A stretch of DNA of 64,000 nucleotides from Branchiostoma belcheri. Taxonomy: Eukaryota; Chordata; Leptocardii; Amphioxiformes; Branchiostomatidae. The stretch is taken from contig NW_017803998.1 of NCBI RefSeq assembly GCF_001625305.1, positions 2,662,378 through 2,726,377 on the forward strand, read 5' to 3'. Position numbers and translations under genes: made by a program. Under the pieces are notes generated by a model. It was not told the DNA's origin. It saw only the letters and a list, made by a program, of their open reading frames with translations, and made no database searches. Numbering within the stretch: position 1 is the stretch's first letter; each line of letters opens with the position of its first letter. Positions 42,834-56,134 of this stretch are shown here, piece after piece.

Positions 42834-45800
42834 ATGGCATTTCTGGCGGTTTGGGCTATGCTGAAACAGTTGGCGACCAGCTACATGTGGGCGGCCCTCA
42901 CAGTTGTCGGGATTGCCGCCGGTGCCTACTACCTGCAGCTGGCGACTCGAACAGTTGAGGTATCTTGGCCCAAGGTTCGTAACTTATTTCCATTTCCTTA
43001 ATGGGAATTTAAGGCTGATCTCCAACTGAAAAAAAGTTTATCAACCAGTATATTTGACTGAATCGCCCAGTCCTCATCAGCTTTCTGACTCAAGTGCTGT
43101 AGACTCATGATTTTTCCGACGTGTGGGTCAACATTCGTCGGAAGTCGGTACCACCCCCCGTCCCGGTTGAGAGAAGTCTGGTATGCCCTGATCATGTACT
43201 TGGCTTCCTTCACTCCTCTCGCAAAAAAAATCATCACGTGTCTACAGCAATTGGGTCAGAAGCTGATGAAGACTGGGCGATTCGGTCGAAAATTCCGGAG
43301 AGTAAATTTCCTTGAGTTGGAGAACTGTTTCATTATCATCATGAACTTCCACTCAGATGAACTTTCATGCTTGCATTTTCTTGCTCACAAGAAAAAAGAT
43401 AAACCTCCCATGTACGTAAAAGTAACAAAATCGCAAGATTTCTGAACTTGTAGGAGAAGCAACCCCAGCCTTACACTAGGAGGGTTCAGCCGAAGAAGAG
43501 GAAATATCAGAGAGCGATGAACTCGCTGGACGATTTTGTCCCTCTGAACAACATGGAACCTGTGGTCGACGTGGTGCAGTTCTTCACACGCCGTGGGAAC
43601 GAGTTTTGTGTGTACAGCATCGACTGGGAACAAGAGTCGGCAGTTTTGGTAAGACCAGTGGACGGGGCAGATCTTAAGGACCACCCATTCTTTCGTGAGG
43701 TGCGTACGAGCGTTAGATATTTGTAGCGTGGCTGTGTTCGCATTTCGTGGAATGACACTGTACAAGCATGCATGTATCCTTTTGAATGTTGCGTTTTTGT
43801 GAGTCGTACATTTTTTTGAACGACTAGCACTCTAACATGCAATATTTCAAAGAAAAGAAATTCACATTTCATGGACAACCAAACTGTTCTCCGATTTAGA
43901 CCAAAACGGATCGTAATTTTCGACTGATCAGGGCGCACTAACCTTCTCTCAATCGGGACGAGGGACGATGTAGACTTCCATCAACCTTTGACCCATTGCT
44001 GATGTCATGCATGCTCAAAGTCACGTGTCCTGAGCGATATCGCCAGAGAGGACTAATTTTCAGTCCAATTGTTTGACTGAGAGAACAGTTTGATTTTACA
44101 CAAAGTTATTCACCAACTTATGAACTTTCATGATAACATGTTCAATGCATTTTTTATTTCCCAACAGGCCCAAAGAAGGACCGCAGCTGAGATCCTTTCC
44201 ATTCCGTTTTCCAATCTCCAAGATGTTACAGATGCCATTGGTCCCAAGGTTGCGCATGTGCAGAATGGTTTTATCTACATGACGGGTGAGATTGCTGTTG
44301 ATTTTTTTTATCCAGGGTTCTTCGAAGATGAATGAAAACAATTGTTGTAATGATGAGGCCAATGTCGACAGATCACGGCTACAGACTGGAATATCTGCTG
44401 TGTGCTTCAAACACTATTTGTAAATCAACTTTTTGTGGAGTGATCCCTACATAACATTTGTATGTACATGTATGCATTTTATCTCAAGAAGCTCTCCCAG
44501 GATGGAGGGATTAAGAATGGAAATGAAAATAAATGAATGAATGAATGAATGGATCGATCGATCGATCAGTCAATCAATGAATCAATCAACATACTTTATT
44601 TTCCCCACAGGAAGGTGCGGTTCCACCCTCCTTACACGAGCAATCGAGGCCACGTCAGTTGCTCAAGCGGTCTGCGAGCCAGAAGTGTTCACCATTATCA
44701 ACATGGCAGTCACCCAGGCCAGGCGTGCCCGACAGAACACTGGTTTCGGTCAGTGTCGTATTTGTTCAGTCACAAATATGCAAATGATTTTCACGTACTT
44801 GTACAACAGCCTGGCAAGCCTGACATACATGTACATGTATTAACACTCGTACAACGCTACACTATTTACCTAGTACGCCATACATACATGTGTAAACACT
44901 AAATTAGTACTTTTCAATGCCACCTTTCATACCATTCATGACTTGTACCATATTCCAAGTTTTTTAGATACACTACACTATCAAAACCCTTTATTATTTA
45001 GATTGTATGCACATCTGACTCGTTCTTCTTCACATTTGTGTCTCGTCAGATGAAGACAACATGGTGCAGCTCTTAAGGAACGTCGTCACCCTGCTGAACT
45101 ATCATCTACTGATGGCCGATCCTCGTCACCGGGATGTCGTCATCTACAAGCTCAAACCCGACGTTATTCTGATCGGCGACTTGATGTACCGAGCCTTCCC
45201 GTCTGCGAAAAATGTTTTTATATACAGAGACGGGATGGGGTATCTAGAGTCATTTGCAAAATTGTATTTTCGAAAGAAAATTGTGCATTTCCTCATGCGA
45301 TCACGTTTATCGGTCTCGATGATACCCGACTACGTCAGAGTTTTCGGAGATGATACAAAATTTGCCGATCAGTCGCGTGGCTACGGAAGTTTTCTCTTCT
45401 ACCTCACGACCATGTGGGTTGGCGCCATGCAGCGTGCACTGGAGCTACAGAGGCTGCACCCGGAGTACTTCTTCCATTGCCTGGTTTACTACGACGCCTT
45501 GGTGAAGGGGAAAGAGAAGTCAATCCGTCTGCTGCTGAAGAGCCTCGGCGTGAAGTGGGATGTCGAGGAACACGGAGAAGAAGCAGAGAAGATGAGAGAA
45601 GTGTTCGACAGGGACAGCCAGGCCGGGACATGTGCGTCTGCCAGGTAGGTCTGTGTTTCTGTGTCTTGGCACCTTTCCTGACTGCTCACCACAATTATCG
45701 CTTCAACCAATCATAACACGACAATTAGCGGCTTGACCAATGAGAGGCTGCATGTCGGTCAAATATTTGCATTCTTTGACCGAAGTAGGCGGGATCGTCC

Positions 45801-46134
45801 TTTGGTCGGTCCTTTGTCACAAGGGACGAATTCAATACCGACCATGACTGTCCGACTTTTTTTTACTCAAGTAGTTCGACCAATGATCGTAGGGCAATGA
45901 GAGAGCACACTACACACACACACACACACACACAATGAATTGTTACCTCCATGGTAGAAATAAACTGTACCTCCTGTTTGCCTGTATAGAACCAAGATGG
46001 CGGGTGAGAAGTGGACGGAGCCAGCGCCAAATTGGCTCGGAGACCGGGAACGAGACTACATGTCTGCAGTCTGTAGAGCCACTGGGAACGACATCCTGGG
46101 CCCTGACTTCATCTTTCCAGACACCATGTTGTAA
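42834..46134 (+). CDS. Membrane-anchored sulfotransferase-like protein
   Basis: Exons are 42834-42974, 43454-43699, 44168-44285, 44611-44748, 45050-45644 and 45990-46134 (460 aa; all GT-AG, phases agree). An N-terminal hydrophobic helix (about residues 18-36, WAALTVVGIAAGAYYL) suggests a type II membrane protein facing the Golgi lumen. GRCGSTLLTRAIEA (from 169) is the PAPS 5'-phosphosulfate-binding loop. NVFIYRDGMGYLESF (269-283), with Arg274 and Ser282, fits the 3'-phosphate-binding motif. The family transfers sulfate from PAPS to sugars, proteins or small molecules; the substrate cannot be read. A TCCAG ending at 42825 may be an acceptor, so a 5' UTR exon may exist. An inverted Penelope-like repeat sits in intron 1. 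Confidence 0.75.
43020..43310. mobile_element. Inverted pair of Penelope-like repeats with hammerhead-type cores
   Basis: The minus-strand arm (43053-43080: CTGATGA, G, GACTG/CAGTC stem, AAA) and the plus-strand arm (43263-43291: CTGATGA, A, GACTG/CGGTC stem, GAAA) lie head to head in intron 1 of the sulfotransferase-like gene. The flanks (CTACAGCA, GGGTCAGAAG) are also inverted. The PLE assignment is inference. Confidence 0.5.
44525..44592. repeat. GAAT/GATC/CAAT simple repeat before an exon
   Basis: Tandem tetranucleotides end about 20 bases before the sulfotransferase exon carrying the PAPS loop. Confidence 0.9.
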
Positions 46135-48758
46135 CATCTGAAGGTAGTGGATAATGGAGTCCCACGTTTTACCTAAAAGCAAGTTGTGAGCTACTGGTTT
46201 TACTATCTATTCTTTGGTTATGGTTTTTACTAAGCTATTCTAGCTCACCATTGTATTTATATATATATATATATATAACCGTTTTAACATTACATAACCG
46301 TTTTGTTAAGGTATTGTCCATACTATATGATACATTTACTGTAATTGCGAATTTCTTAAGTTGAAAACATATATACTACTGTAGCTTATATCAAATAACA
46401 TTAGCTGTACTACATACTAGTACATTGTACTAAAAGTTGTATAACAGAGTTGCAGTACCAACAACGATAGCTAGGGGTCCCATCTGACACATGCGACTTC
46501 TGCTTATAGATACTCGCTTTATGAAATGATGTTAGCTGTACTACACCAAATACGGTACAATAGACTTGCAGTACCAACAGAGAAAGTTAGGGGTCACTTT
46601 TGATACATGCGACTGAAGTAACTCTGAACAGAAATGGGGTGGAGCACTGAATACCAGTTATGCTTCAGTATTTCCTACTTATGTCACTATGTACTTCAAC
46701 TTACTCCAACCTTTACCACTGTGAAAAGGACTATCTTAACTAAAAAATCTACATGAACACATGAGGTACCAAAGAATTCAAGTCAACTCCTTTTATTCAG
46801 TAAAATAGACCCTCTGTACACTGCATCTAGTAGTGTTAGGCAGAGCTGAGAAAAGATTCCTCCTAATATACAAACAGGACAAAAGCACAATCCATGTGAG
46901 CTGTCTGGTCTTAACACCCTCAGTTGACTTTTTGTGAAAAATACACTATATGGATAAGTATCATATCATACACATATCTCACAATGTTAACAGAAATGCT
47001 TGTTTTATAGGCAATAATATGAGTATACTTAAGTCAGGTATGGGCACTCCTCTTAGCAAGAACAAACAAAAGTGTTGATAAATAGAGCTGAATCTATGTA
47101 CAAGTGTCAAACAGAAAACTTGTCTTATCATCATCGGAACTGTATCAAGTACTTCACAAGATAGTATGTTACGTTTGTACAAAAGGTTGTACCAATTTTT
47201 TTGTCTTAAATTATTATTAAGTTGTGCCACCTTTGACGACAAAGTGCACAGCACTAGTACTATTTTATCCCATATGAAGGTTTACACATTCTCTTAATCA
47301 AGCATATTCTCCATCTATAAGCGCCAACTATATTCTTTCCTGATTGGCCAATAGTTCATTCCTCATACCTGATTGGCCAATCTCAAGTCCTCTCTGATTG
47401 GACAGTTCCATGCCATACTTCCATTGGTCAATCCATCATATATCCCACGATTCTTCAGTAATAAAGTGACAAGTATACATGCTCTTTGAGTCGTGATTTT
47501 TCTTAAGAACTGTTTGAGATTTAGAAAATAACTCTAGTTGCAACACATCATTTCTTTTGCTGTTTGCTACCTCTACTGCGACCATGCATCGGAGTATTTC
47601 TGCATAGTTTTTACAAGGTGACAAGTCGGTGTAACACCGAAAATGCGGCTATGAGACGTACACAAGTCATCTGCAACATAAAGTTTGTAGGCATGCAACT
47701 TGTTAATAACTTCAGACTTTTGTAACGTAAAATAAGATAAAGGAAAAAAATCAATCCTCTGAAACATCTTTCAAACATGTACAAGTGAAATGCTGCTATT
47801 TCAGCAACTTCCATAGATATGCTGGACACTGACACAGTGTAAGATTGGGAGACTACTACTAACAGTACTCTTTGGTATGGCAAGATATGTTCCAATACAT
47901 CCCTGCCCTAGAATATGAACTGAGATGTGCTCTATCCAATACTAGTAAGTCCTAATGATAAATAATGGTACAGGAGTTCAACTGGCCATCAAAGTCACCG
48001 CATTCTCGTATTTCAAGATGGCTGCCACCTGCCTCTGGCCATGTAACCATGGCAACTATGGCCGACTGGAACATAGGACAAAAACCCATGTTCAGAAGAC
48101 GTTCCGTGCCACATACATTCTTGTGCTGACTATGACAGGACGGCTTGGACACACTCAAGAATACCTGTCAGTAGTCAGCTGAGGAACTGTCCAAGTGGCA
48201 CAGAAAATTCACACTGGAGTAGGAAACCTAGCATCACATTGCGCTGCTGATTCAGAGTCAGTCTGTAATCGTGTGAGTGAGTAGGTGGAAGCCATCTTGA
48301 AGCCAGCAGCTTGTATTGCCTGCATACACGTAAGTACAGTATACAAAACTGTAGCTTTACTATTTAGTCATAAAGCCATGAGCTTTGTTAGCCACTAATT
48401 CTCACAGTTGACTGAGAACAAGGTATAGAAAGTATCTATCTTCAGTGGCAGTGACAGTCTTTTCTGGCTGTGAGTTTCTAGTACAGTTATTTGGAAAGTA
48501 TTAGCAGACATAAGTGAAAAATCAAACCTTGTAAACCATGTACATTATACATTAATTAGGCACCAATAATATAGAGGTCCCTTGAAACACTTCTGTAATT
48601 AGGGGCTTACTTTACAGTAATACAATGTGAGCATCAAAATGTCTGGGGTAGCTCTCTTTTGAATTTGATAGGTGGATTCAAATCTATTCAACCCACAGGA
48701 TATGTTTGGGACTAGAAAGGGTATGGTGCGATACTTCCGCTATGAGAGGGAAGTTGTT
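46135..48758. other. Convergent 3' UTRs of the sulfotransferase-like and SHANK genes
   Basis: The two genes point towards each other across this stretch. TTTATT near 46793 reads as AATAAA on the minus strand and would give SHANK a 3' UTR of about 2 kb. Several CCAAT/ATTGG pairs lie at 47339-47430. No SAM domain or other coding exon is visible on the minus strand. Confidence 0.5.
46255..46277. repeat. (AT)n microsatellite
   Basis: A short AT run downstream of the sulfotransferase-like stop codon. Confidence 0.9.
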
Positions 48759-51699
48759 TTAAGCCTCTGAATGGAAACCTGACGGGTAGAACCCGTGTCC
48801 TCTAGTGTCTTGATTTAACTCATTTGTTGGTGTCGCTTCTCTAGATCCCCCGCTAGAAAAGCTGGACATTTTCCCGTGTGACGGTCTGTCGTGAGGGGAC
48901 GACGGTTTGGGCCCAAAGGATACGCGTCGTTTCTCGACCTTATGCTGGGGAGGTTTGGGAGGGGTGGGGGGTTTTGTACGCAGCGTGGGGTGGGGATCGA
49001 ACCCACTGTCGCTGGAAAACGTGGAAAGGGTCGACATGGAGGACACCGTTGAGATCGTGCTAATCGTTTCGCAGTGAGGGTCAAAGGTCATAGGATCAGT
49101 GTCGCCAGAACCTTCAGCGTGTCCCGAGTCGACGCTGTGTTCTTCGTCGCGAGGGTACCGCATCGGTTTGTCGTAAATACGCTCCGGGCCCGAGTATCCC
49201 CGCCCTTCCATCCGGTGCCCATTCGGGGCGTAAGTCGCATAATCTGAGGTGTAATAAGCATGGGTGTCGTGCGCCGGGCTAGAATAGTTTGTTTTCTGAT
49301 CGCTCTCGGAAAACTCGGGTGGAGGAGGGAGTGGTTCGTCAAACGTTAACCCCTCAGCCGCCGCCAGTAACTCTTCTGGCATGACTGGGGGTGGGAGGTC
49401 AAAGGGCAAGGGAAGGTCATCGTTATTGTCCATGTCACCTCCGGCCATGCGTGCCCTCCTGGCAGCCATCGCTTGGATGAGCGCTGCGTTTGAGTTGGAC
49501 TGCTCGCCTCTTGTTGCCGCCTGGCGGTGTCTTTCGATCTTCTCTTCGATTCCAACGTTGTACGCGGGAACACCCTCTAGCTCCCCAATCTCCGACCTGC
49601 GTTTCTCTAGTGCAAGTGCGAGGTCTGTGTCATAGTTCATGTCTGGACTCATGTCAACATACTCTTCGTTTTCAAAGTACCAGTCCCGTATGGGTGTTAG
49701 GTGAGCCGCCCTTTCCTCGTAAGCGGCATCACCGGTGGCCCCCTCCACCTGATCCAAGTGCTCATTTGAAGACCTCTCGTATCGGGCCCTGGCAGCGAGT
49801 GCGATGGCCAATGGCGAGCTTGAGTCTGGGTTGTGTTCCTCCTGGTCGTACATAGATATGGGCTGCCGACTCCTTGGTGAGTCAGGATGCTGCGCAGCTC
49901 CAGGGCTTCTCCTGAGATCGTCGGTGGAGTGATTCACCACAACCTGAGCTCTGTACGCACCAACTTTGTTCTGCACCGAGGGACTGGTGGACTTGGGCTG
50001 TGTCGGAGGCAGTGCGTCTGTACTAGTATGTCTCTGTAACTGTGCCTCCAGCTTACATGCTATCTCCTTCTTCTTCATCGGTTCCACCTGCTTAGGACTT
50101 GCATTCCCGTCTTGCCTTTGGTCTCTTACGCTCAGCTTCTCCTTCTGTTTGCGTGCCTTAACCGCTCTGGCGAGCTCCAGCGCCAAACCTGTCTTTCCTT
50201 CCTCTGAGTCTGACTCAGTTTCCGTTTCTTCCCTTCGCTCCGTTCTCTCTAGCTTCCCTCTCAACTGTTCCGTTGCCTTCACGCTCTCTCTCTTGGTCCT
50301 GGGACTCTGCTCCACACGTTCAGTCCTGCTGACATCCCTACGTACAATCGGCCTGCTCTCCATCTGCCCTTCTACCCTCACCAAGTGTCTATCATCCGAG
50401 TTTGGTGGCTGATATCCGCCTGTTCTGTATGGCGGTTCATTCTGTCCATCGTTGTACACGTCAATTTCTCTAACCTGATACGTCCCGTCGAATGTTACTG
50501 AATGAACTCGCCTTTGTAACGCTGCTCTCTGGTTCACCACTTCCTTTGGCTCGATGCCGCCCACAGAGTTACTTCTCATCATGTCGGGAACACGACGTTG
50601 TTCCTGCGGCACGTGTAAACTCTGCGTACTGTCCTGTCGGTTCAAGATGGCCATCTTGATCTGATGGTGCAGGTTGGGGTCTTGATACGACGCGGGCATC
50701 GTTGTTGCTTTCGTTTCGACGGCCTCCGTTCGGAATGAAGACGACACAGTACGTGGCGGAGGGGGTGGCGGGTGTGAGGGTTTGGGAGGGGGAATGAGTT
50801 TTCTCCGTACTGAAGACTGCGAGTCAAACGAAACAGTGATCTCGCTGTAATTTGGTGTGGTCGGCGTAGTCGGCGCAGAATCTGATACGTTAGACAAACT
50901 ATTCGAGTCTGTACTAGAACTTATGGAGTCCTTTCTTATTTTCTCTACGACAATGTTTCCAACTGTGGTGTCTTCAACCTCCGGGGCTGCCCGAGGGGTG
51001 GCGATCTTCTCTCGTGCACTCTGCGGCCTCTGCTTGGGAGGCAGGGGGGGCATCGCCGCGTTGGGGACCACCGGCACCGGTACTGCTTTCCCCCGCGGCA
51101 CAGTCGGTACTGGCACGGCTTTCCCCACGCCCATGGTCCGAGGGGACTGGTACTCTGATGTAGCGTCACTGGGCTGGATACCTGGTTAAAACAGAATGAG
51201 AAAGATACGTCGTATGAGTATTAAGATTGAAAATCTCTGTATGCCTATGATAAGTGAATATGATGATCATGGTAGAACAAAAAAACATACACACAATAGA
51301 GATTCTTTATTGACACAACAGAAAAGTACAGAGACTTTTGTATGGTCTTCTACAACTTAACTAAAGATCTAACAAAGCTACATGTAAATACATGTATGGA
51401 TAACGTTATCTTACGTACAGAGTATATGTAACAGTAAAGAGCAGATGTAACAATAAAGGTTAACTATTATAGATAAAAATAGTTGTAACAGACTGCCATG
51501 TAGGAGTTCTCAAAGCTTATAATATTACCTAGTGCTCTAGGGGACTGGTAGTCTGAGTCTTGACGCTGGAATAAGTCTTCCAGCTCGGCTGTGGTCACTC
51601 TCTTACTGGACGGTCGTGACCGTAGCGTGGCTGTCCGCGTGCCCTCCATGTTGTTTAGTGACCCTCTCCGTGCCAGCTGCGTCTGCAAGTTTTCCAGAT
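48759..51699 (-). CDS. SHANK: SHANK-family postsynaptic scaffold, C-terminal part, no SAM domain seen
   Basis: Two exons, 51529-51699 and 48759-51181 (phase 1 junction), give about 860 residues; the 5' part (ankyrin, SH3, PDZ) is not in the supported sequence. Matches to SHANK: SSKRVTTAELEDLFQRQ, SSPLAIALAARARYE, LPPPPEFSES, ETISTISTVSSMSTLST and KPPTPPKPP (cortactin-type proline motif), in the vertebrate order. SHANK proteins build the postsynaptic density. Repeated short LALALEKR/LIQAMAARRAR helices recur along the exon. The reading frame ends GFYPSGFHSEA and stop, where vertebrate SHANKs continue to a SAM domain. No strong donor is visible near the end; CAG|gtttcc is the best. This is either a true terminal exon or a SAM-less isoform. 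Confidence 0.85.
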
Positions 51700-54600
51700 C
51701 TGTGTAAACAAGAAAATCCAATACTGTTATCATTTTTAAGACCATTAAGTGTACAAATAACTAAGCACAGCAAAGCGAACTTTCATCATGTAGCAGGCAT
51801 TGTGCAAGGTTGGTAACCCTGTTTTTGGACCAAGAAGTCAAGTTTGAATCCCGGCTGCTTTCGTTCATCCAACATGCACACTTCTGGAAAGGTCACAGTC
51901 TTTACGCTGTGGTCCACTGTTCATTGTACTTGTCAAAAAGAGCCAGGGGATTTCCCTGGTACAATGAACCTGTATATATACTGTACATGGTCTGTCTTCC
52001 CTGTCACGACCAGTGGAAGAGTAGCTCAACTGTTCATTGAGTTCATTTGGAGCGAGGTCACTTTGACTTTATACTTCCTAACACTAATAGTTTAGACAAA
52101 CAGTTGGGAGAATGGTTTCTACTGTTAACTGTCCTGTTACTGGGCTAATCTTTTGTGTAGTGTAAATAGTGCATTAGTCATTTGAACAACCCTAGCTGTA
52201 TTGTCAACACCACTGGTAGTTTAACACTATATCAGTAGGACTTCTGGATTCCATCACGTTGCTAGCTGTGAGATATTGTATCTAATGTATTACAGTACCT
52301 ACAAAATTTACCTCTTTTTGTAATGTTTTGCTAAACAGCCCAACAGTCTAACTCCTTAATCATTATCTGGCAAATCAAGAATTAACAGAGAGAAGATCTG
52401 TAAGTGATTTTGCTAAATTATCATGTACACAAAGTAAATATTGCCACTGTTTTTTCCATCATTTTTGTCTGGCTCTTCAGACCTACAAAATTAATGTCAT
52501 GAAATCGCAAGAAATCATCTGGCACTTGTAGAAGCAAAGTTTTCACCACAATAAAACATCTGTAAAATGGACAAAGCTATTTTGTGAACGTACACACGGA
52601 CATGCAGGAATGCATGCTGCCTCCCATGAATAGCAGACAAATCAGATAAACCAGAGTGCCTGTACTGCCAAGGTCCCTGATAACTCCCTTTCTATATCCT
52701 ACCCTTCTGTCATTTTTCACCTTCATACCTTTCAACAGACCAGTGTCCTCAACCGGTGAAAACGATGCATCCCAGCGAAACGGAATCGTACGTTTTCGCG
52801 AGAAATAATCCCTACGCCAAGCAGAAAGGACCCCTCTACATCATGGCCCTCCACGTATCAATGGTTTCTCTTTGCTGTAAGTCACTGTAACTCTAGTCCC
52901 TCTATCACAGCTGTTGCTAGAGTGGTAGCCTCTAGGGTCGCTGGATTCCAAATGTAGCAACACTCCTGATACTGTAGATCCTCTCTTGATAGAGAGTCTC
53001 TTCTCACATATAATATAAGTTATCACTGTGGGAATACCATCCATTGTCTTAGGTGATAATTATCTCATCAATGGTGAAGAACCACAGGGTGATTCGCTGC
53101 ATTTTATGAAACTGATACGGTTTAAGCTTGGTGGATAGTTATTACACTAATGTGGTAGGGGGGTGGGGGGTGTGCTACAATGGGGATATTTGACACTCAC
53201 TAGTAATTTGGACCCTAGGTTTAGAATCACTGTCACTGTAGCCATAAGCTTCAATGGGCCAGGACTGGGATAAATTTAAACTTTATATGTAGGTAAAAAT
53301 AAGAACCTTGTTATGGTTTTGATTTACTACAGCCACTGCCCATTAGGTAGTAGGTGCAAAAACAGTCCCTCTAGTCTAAAAATAGGTATGACAAATTTGT
53401 AATACTAAACCACCCAATAAATGTACTGGCACATTTTTATTATTGTACTTGCGGATTTTAAGTCTGCAAATTTTCAAATCTTTCACATGTACACCCTTGC
53501 TGAGCAATGAGCACACGCGACAACTGATTATTTTACCACAAAAAAAAAATGCTGTTTTCAAACAGACATACAACAGTCTCCACCGCAAAAGCTCCAGAAA
53601 CAACAACTCTATTTGAAGCAGCCTAGTAAGTACTTCCCCAGCTGTAGCAAAATACCAGCCCTAGTAACCGCAACATTCATGGCTAAGTTTGGAAGTAGTT
53701 CTTTCAGTTTATAGCATTATATCAGACTTTGAATGTCGCCATGGTGCAATCAAATGTCCTAATCCTAGCCTGGAGGTTATCGTCAATCCACAGAGTGTTT
53801 TCAATGTGGAGAACTGGTTGTTGTCTTTGTTACTTCTGAGTAAGAAGGTTTTGTTTTTGAATGATGTCTATGTTTGTGTGTTTGCCTGTGTTGCTGTAGT
53901 TGTTTAGACATGCTAGACACTTTGGAACAATGACAGGAAGCTAGGTCAAAGGTCCCAGAAAAGGTTATACCATTTCCTGTCTTGAGTTTCCTGCTATATG
54001 AATCTGTTAATTTATGGTAGTCAATGCAAAATTGCATAGAATCAGCAAGAAATTCACAATAATGAAACAAGAAATTTACAAAAAGTTCTAAGAGGCATAA
54101 GATTGACTACTTGTTTGTACATTTATTTATACATCATACATGTACAACATCCTACTACAAAACAAAAGACAGCCTGAAATCTCAGTACAAGGTATACATG
54201 TATGCAGTTTTTCTATGTAGATCTAAACATTTCCAAAATAAAGTCAAGAAACACGTAACTGTTTTTGGAAAGCCACCCTACAAAGAAAAATTCTGGAGTA
54301 ATTACGTCAGGTTATATGGAGGTGCCCCAGTTGCCACCCTTTTGTACAGTGCCACCTGTCACAATGTGTTACCATAAGAGACTTGTATGAGCCCAGCTAA
54401 TTGCCTACGAAATATGTTTAGGCACTTATTAACCAGAAAAGGTGTCAACATGACAGTTCTGGGTGCCCTAATTCTTTCAAAGCCAGGGTATAATAAGCAC
54501 CTCTACTAAGGTAAAGTATCTGGGTTATCACCAAAAGGTGGGAAAGGTTTCATACCAAATCACCAAATAATAAGCTACCACAGGGCTCACTAAAGGACAT

Positions 54601-56134
54601 ACATGTATATGTACTTGTGACACCATATTGCATTAGAAAGTGACACATTCTGTGTAGTGTAGGAGCTATGTCAGCTCTTCGAAAAATTCCTAATCGAGCT
54701 AATATCAAAATCATGAACAGTAGTGGACCAAGTGTGCAACCTTGGGGCACACATCACTTATCATAGTTGGAAAAGTTGGACCCAGTCAGCAACTTCCATA
54801 TCTTGAAAGATGACAGTTGCTTTTGACAGGAACCTACAGATGTTTGATAATTACTCAAAACATCGTCTTCTTGGAAGCCAACTCCTTAACGTAACTGTCA
54901 CTGCATCTGGGTTAAAAATGGAACAGTTTTAGCTTTACTGAGTTCTTTTCTGGAAAGTTTGTGTAAGTGACCACGTTTGGCACATATTTTCTTTTACCAG
55001 AACAACATTATTCATACAATAAGAAAAGGTTTTTATATTGCAGACTATACTTACTGTCATGCTTGAAAATTTCTCCAAAGCTTTTGAAAGCTATTAATAG
55101 CCTTCTAGAAGAAGAAACGTACACCTGTTTGATTACTTTCATGACAACGGTTCAGGCCAGACAATTCTAGCTGTAGGGCATGCTAGTGGATTGCACTACC
55201 ATAAAACACAGGTGTTTGTATGCAAGGAGACATAACAACCACTTCACTGTTGCTACGACACTAATAGACACACCAGTGGAAGGGCTTACAGTGCCTTGCA
55301 CGTTGATAATGTCTTGAATCGCCAAAGCTCTAACAAATTGAGAGCGGTATTACAGGGGATAGCTAATACATATGCAGGACTACAACAGATTTGGAGCACA
55401 GCTGTACCATTGTTCTTTAAAATCTCAACGTTTCTGTGAAATTTTGACCTCTGCTGAACTGTGAAGGCTGTTTTTAATTAGAACCATGCTTAGTGGAAAA
55501 TACACAGATTTCTGGTTTTATTTTGATTGTATAAATTGTACAAAAGTAATCACTTGGTTTTGAAACAGTCCCCGAACACAGAATGCCCTTAAGACAAAGG
55601 ATAACCCTATTAATAGAAAGACATTCTGAACTCAAATGCACTCTCAAATTCAAACTGCTATGATTTAAGGTTTGAAAGTTTTAGTGTTCCTAAGAATAAC
55701 CTTCTTAAATTTTGTTGTCAAGTACATATTTAGGGCATAGGAGTCAGCTTGGAGGTTAAGAAACAAATCACTGCTTTGGTTCAGCCCAACTTGTTAATTG
55801 GTCTGCGGCAACCATTACTGAAAGAATAGAGGAGGGGATTTTGTTTTAGTTACCTGGAGGGATGGGTGAAAACTGAGAGGCTTGGATCCCAATGCAAGTT
55901 AATGCCTGGCTTAGGCAGAATAGAGCAGCTGCAATGAATGCTTGTGTGGTTCTTTTTTTTCACCACAAAGAGAGGTGCTACAATAGAACAACTGTACATT
56001 TATATGCAAACACTGCAGTCTATTGCCAAAGTACATTTGTGAGGGGGGCTGCTTTCCCCTTTCAATAAAGCATAATCAGTCGTTTTTACTCAAAATAATT
56101 CATTGCTAATTCTACATAGAGTTCTGGAAGTGTA
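51700..56134. other. Stretch without a supported gene upstream of the SHANK exons
   Basis: Probably SHANK intron. A possible small exon at 52729-52835 is discussed under rejected items. Apart from the SINE at 51810 I see no clear structure. Confidence 0.4.
51810..52045 (+). mobile_element. tRNA-derived SINE, family B
   Basis: TTTGGACCAAGAAGTCAAG, GTTTGAATCCCGGC and TCATTGTACTTGTC match the family B copy on the minus strand at 23000-23215. Confidence 0.6.

Noticed and set aside
48043..48056. Perfect RFX X-box GTAACCATGGCAAC with a nearby AAGATGGC word
   Set aside because: It lies in the probable SHANK 3' UTR with no gene start nearby.
52729..52835. Possible extra SHANK exon on the minus strand, with fitting splice phase into 51699
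   Set aside because: Acceptor, donor and phase fit, but the peptide (AWRRDYFSRKRTIPFRWDAS) does not resemble SHANK at that place. Kept out until a transcript supports it.
52841..53044. 67-residue minus-strand open frame (ICEKRLSIKRGSTVSGVLLH)
   Set aside because: Composition is protein-like but there are no good splice sites and no family is recognised; it may be an old element fragment.
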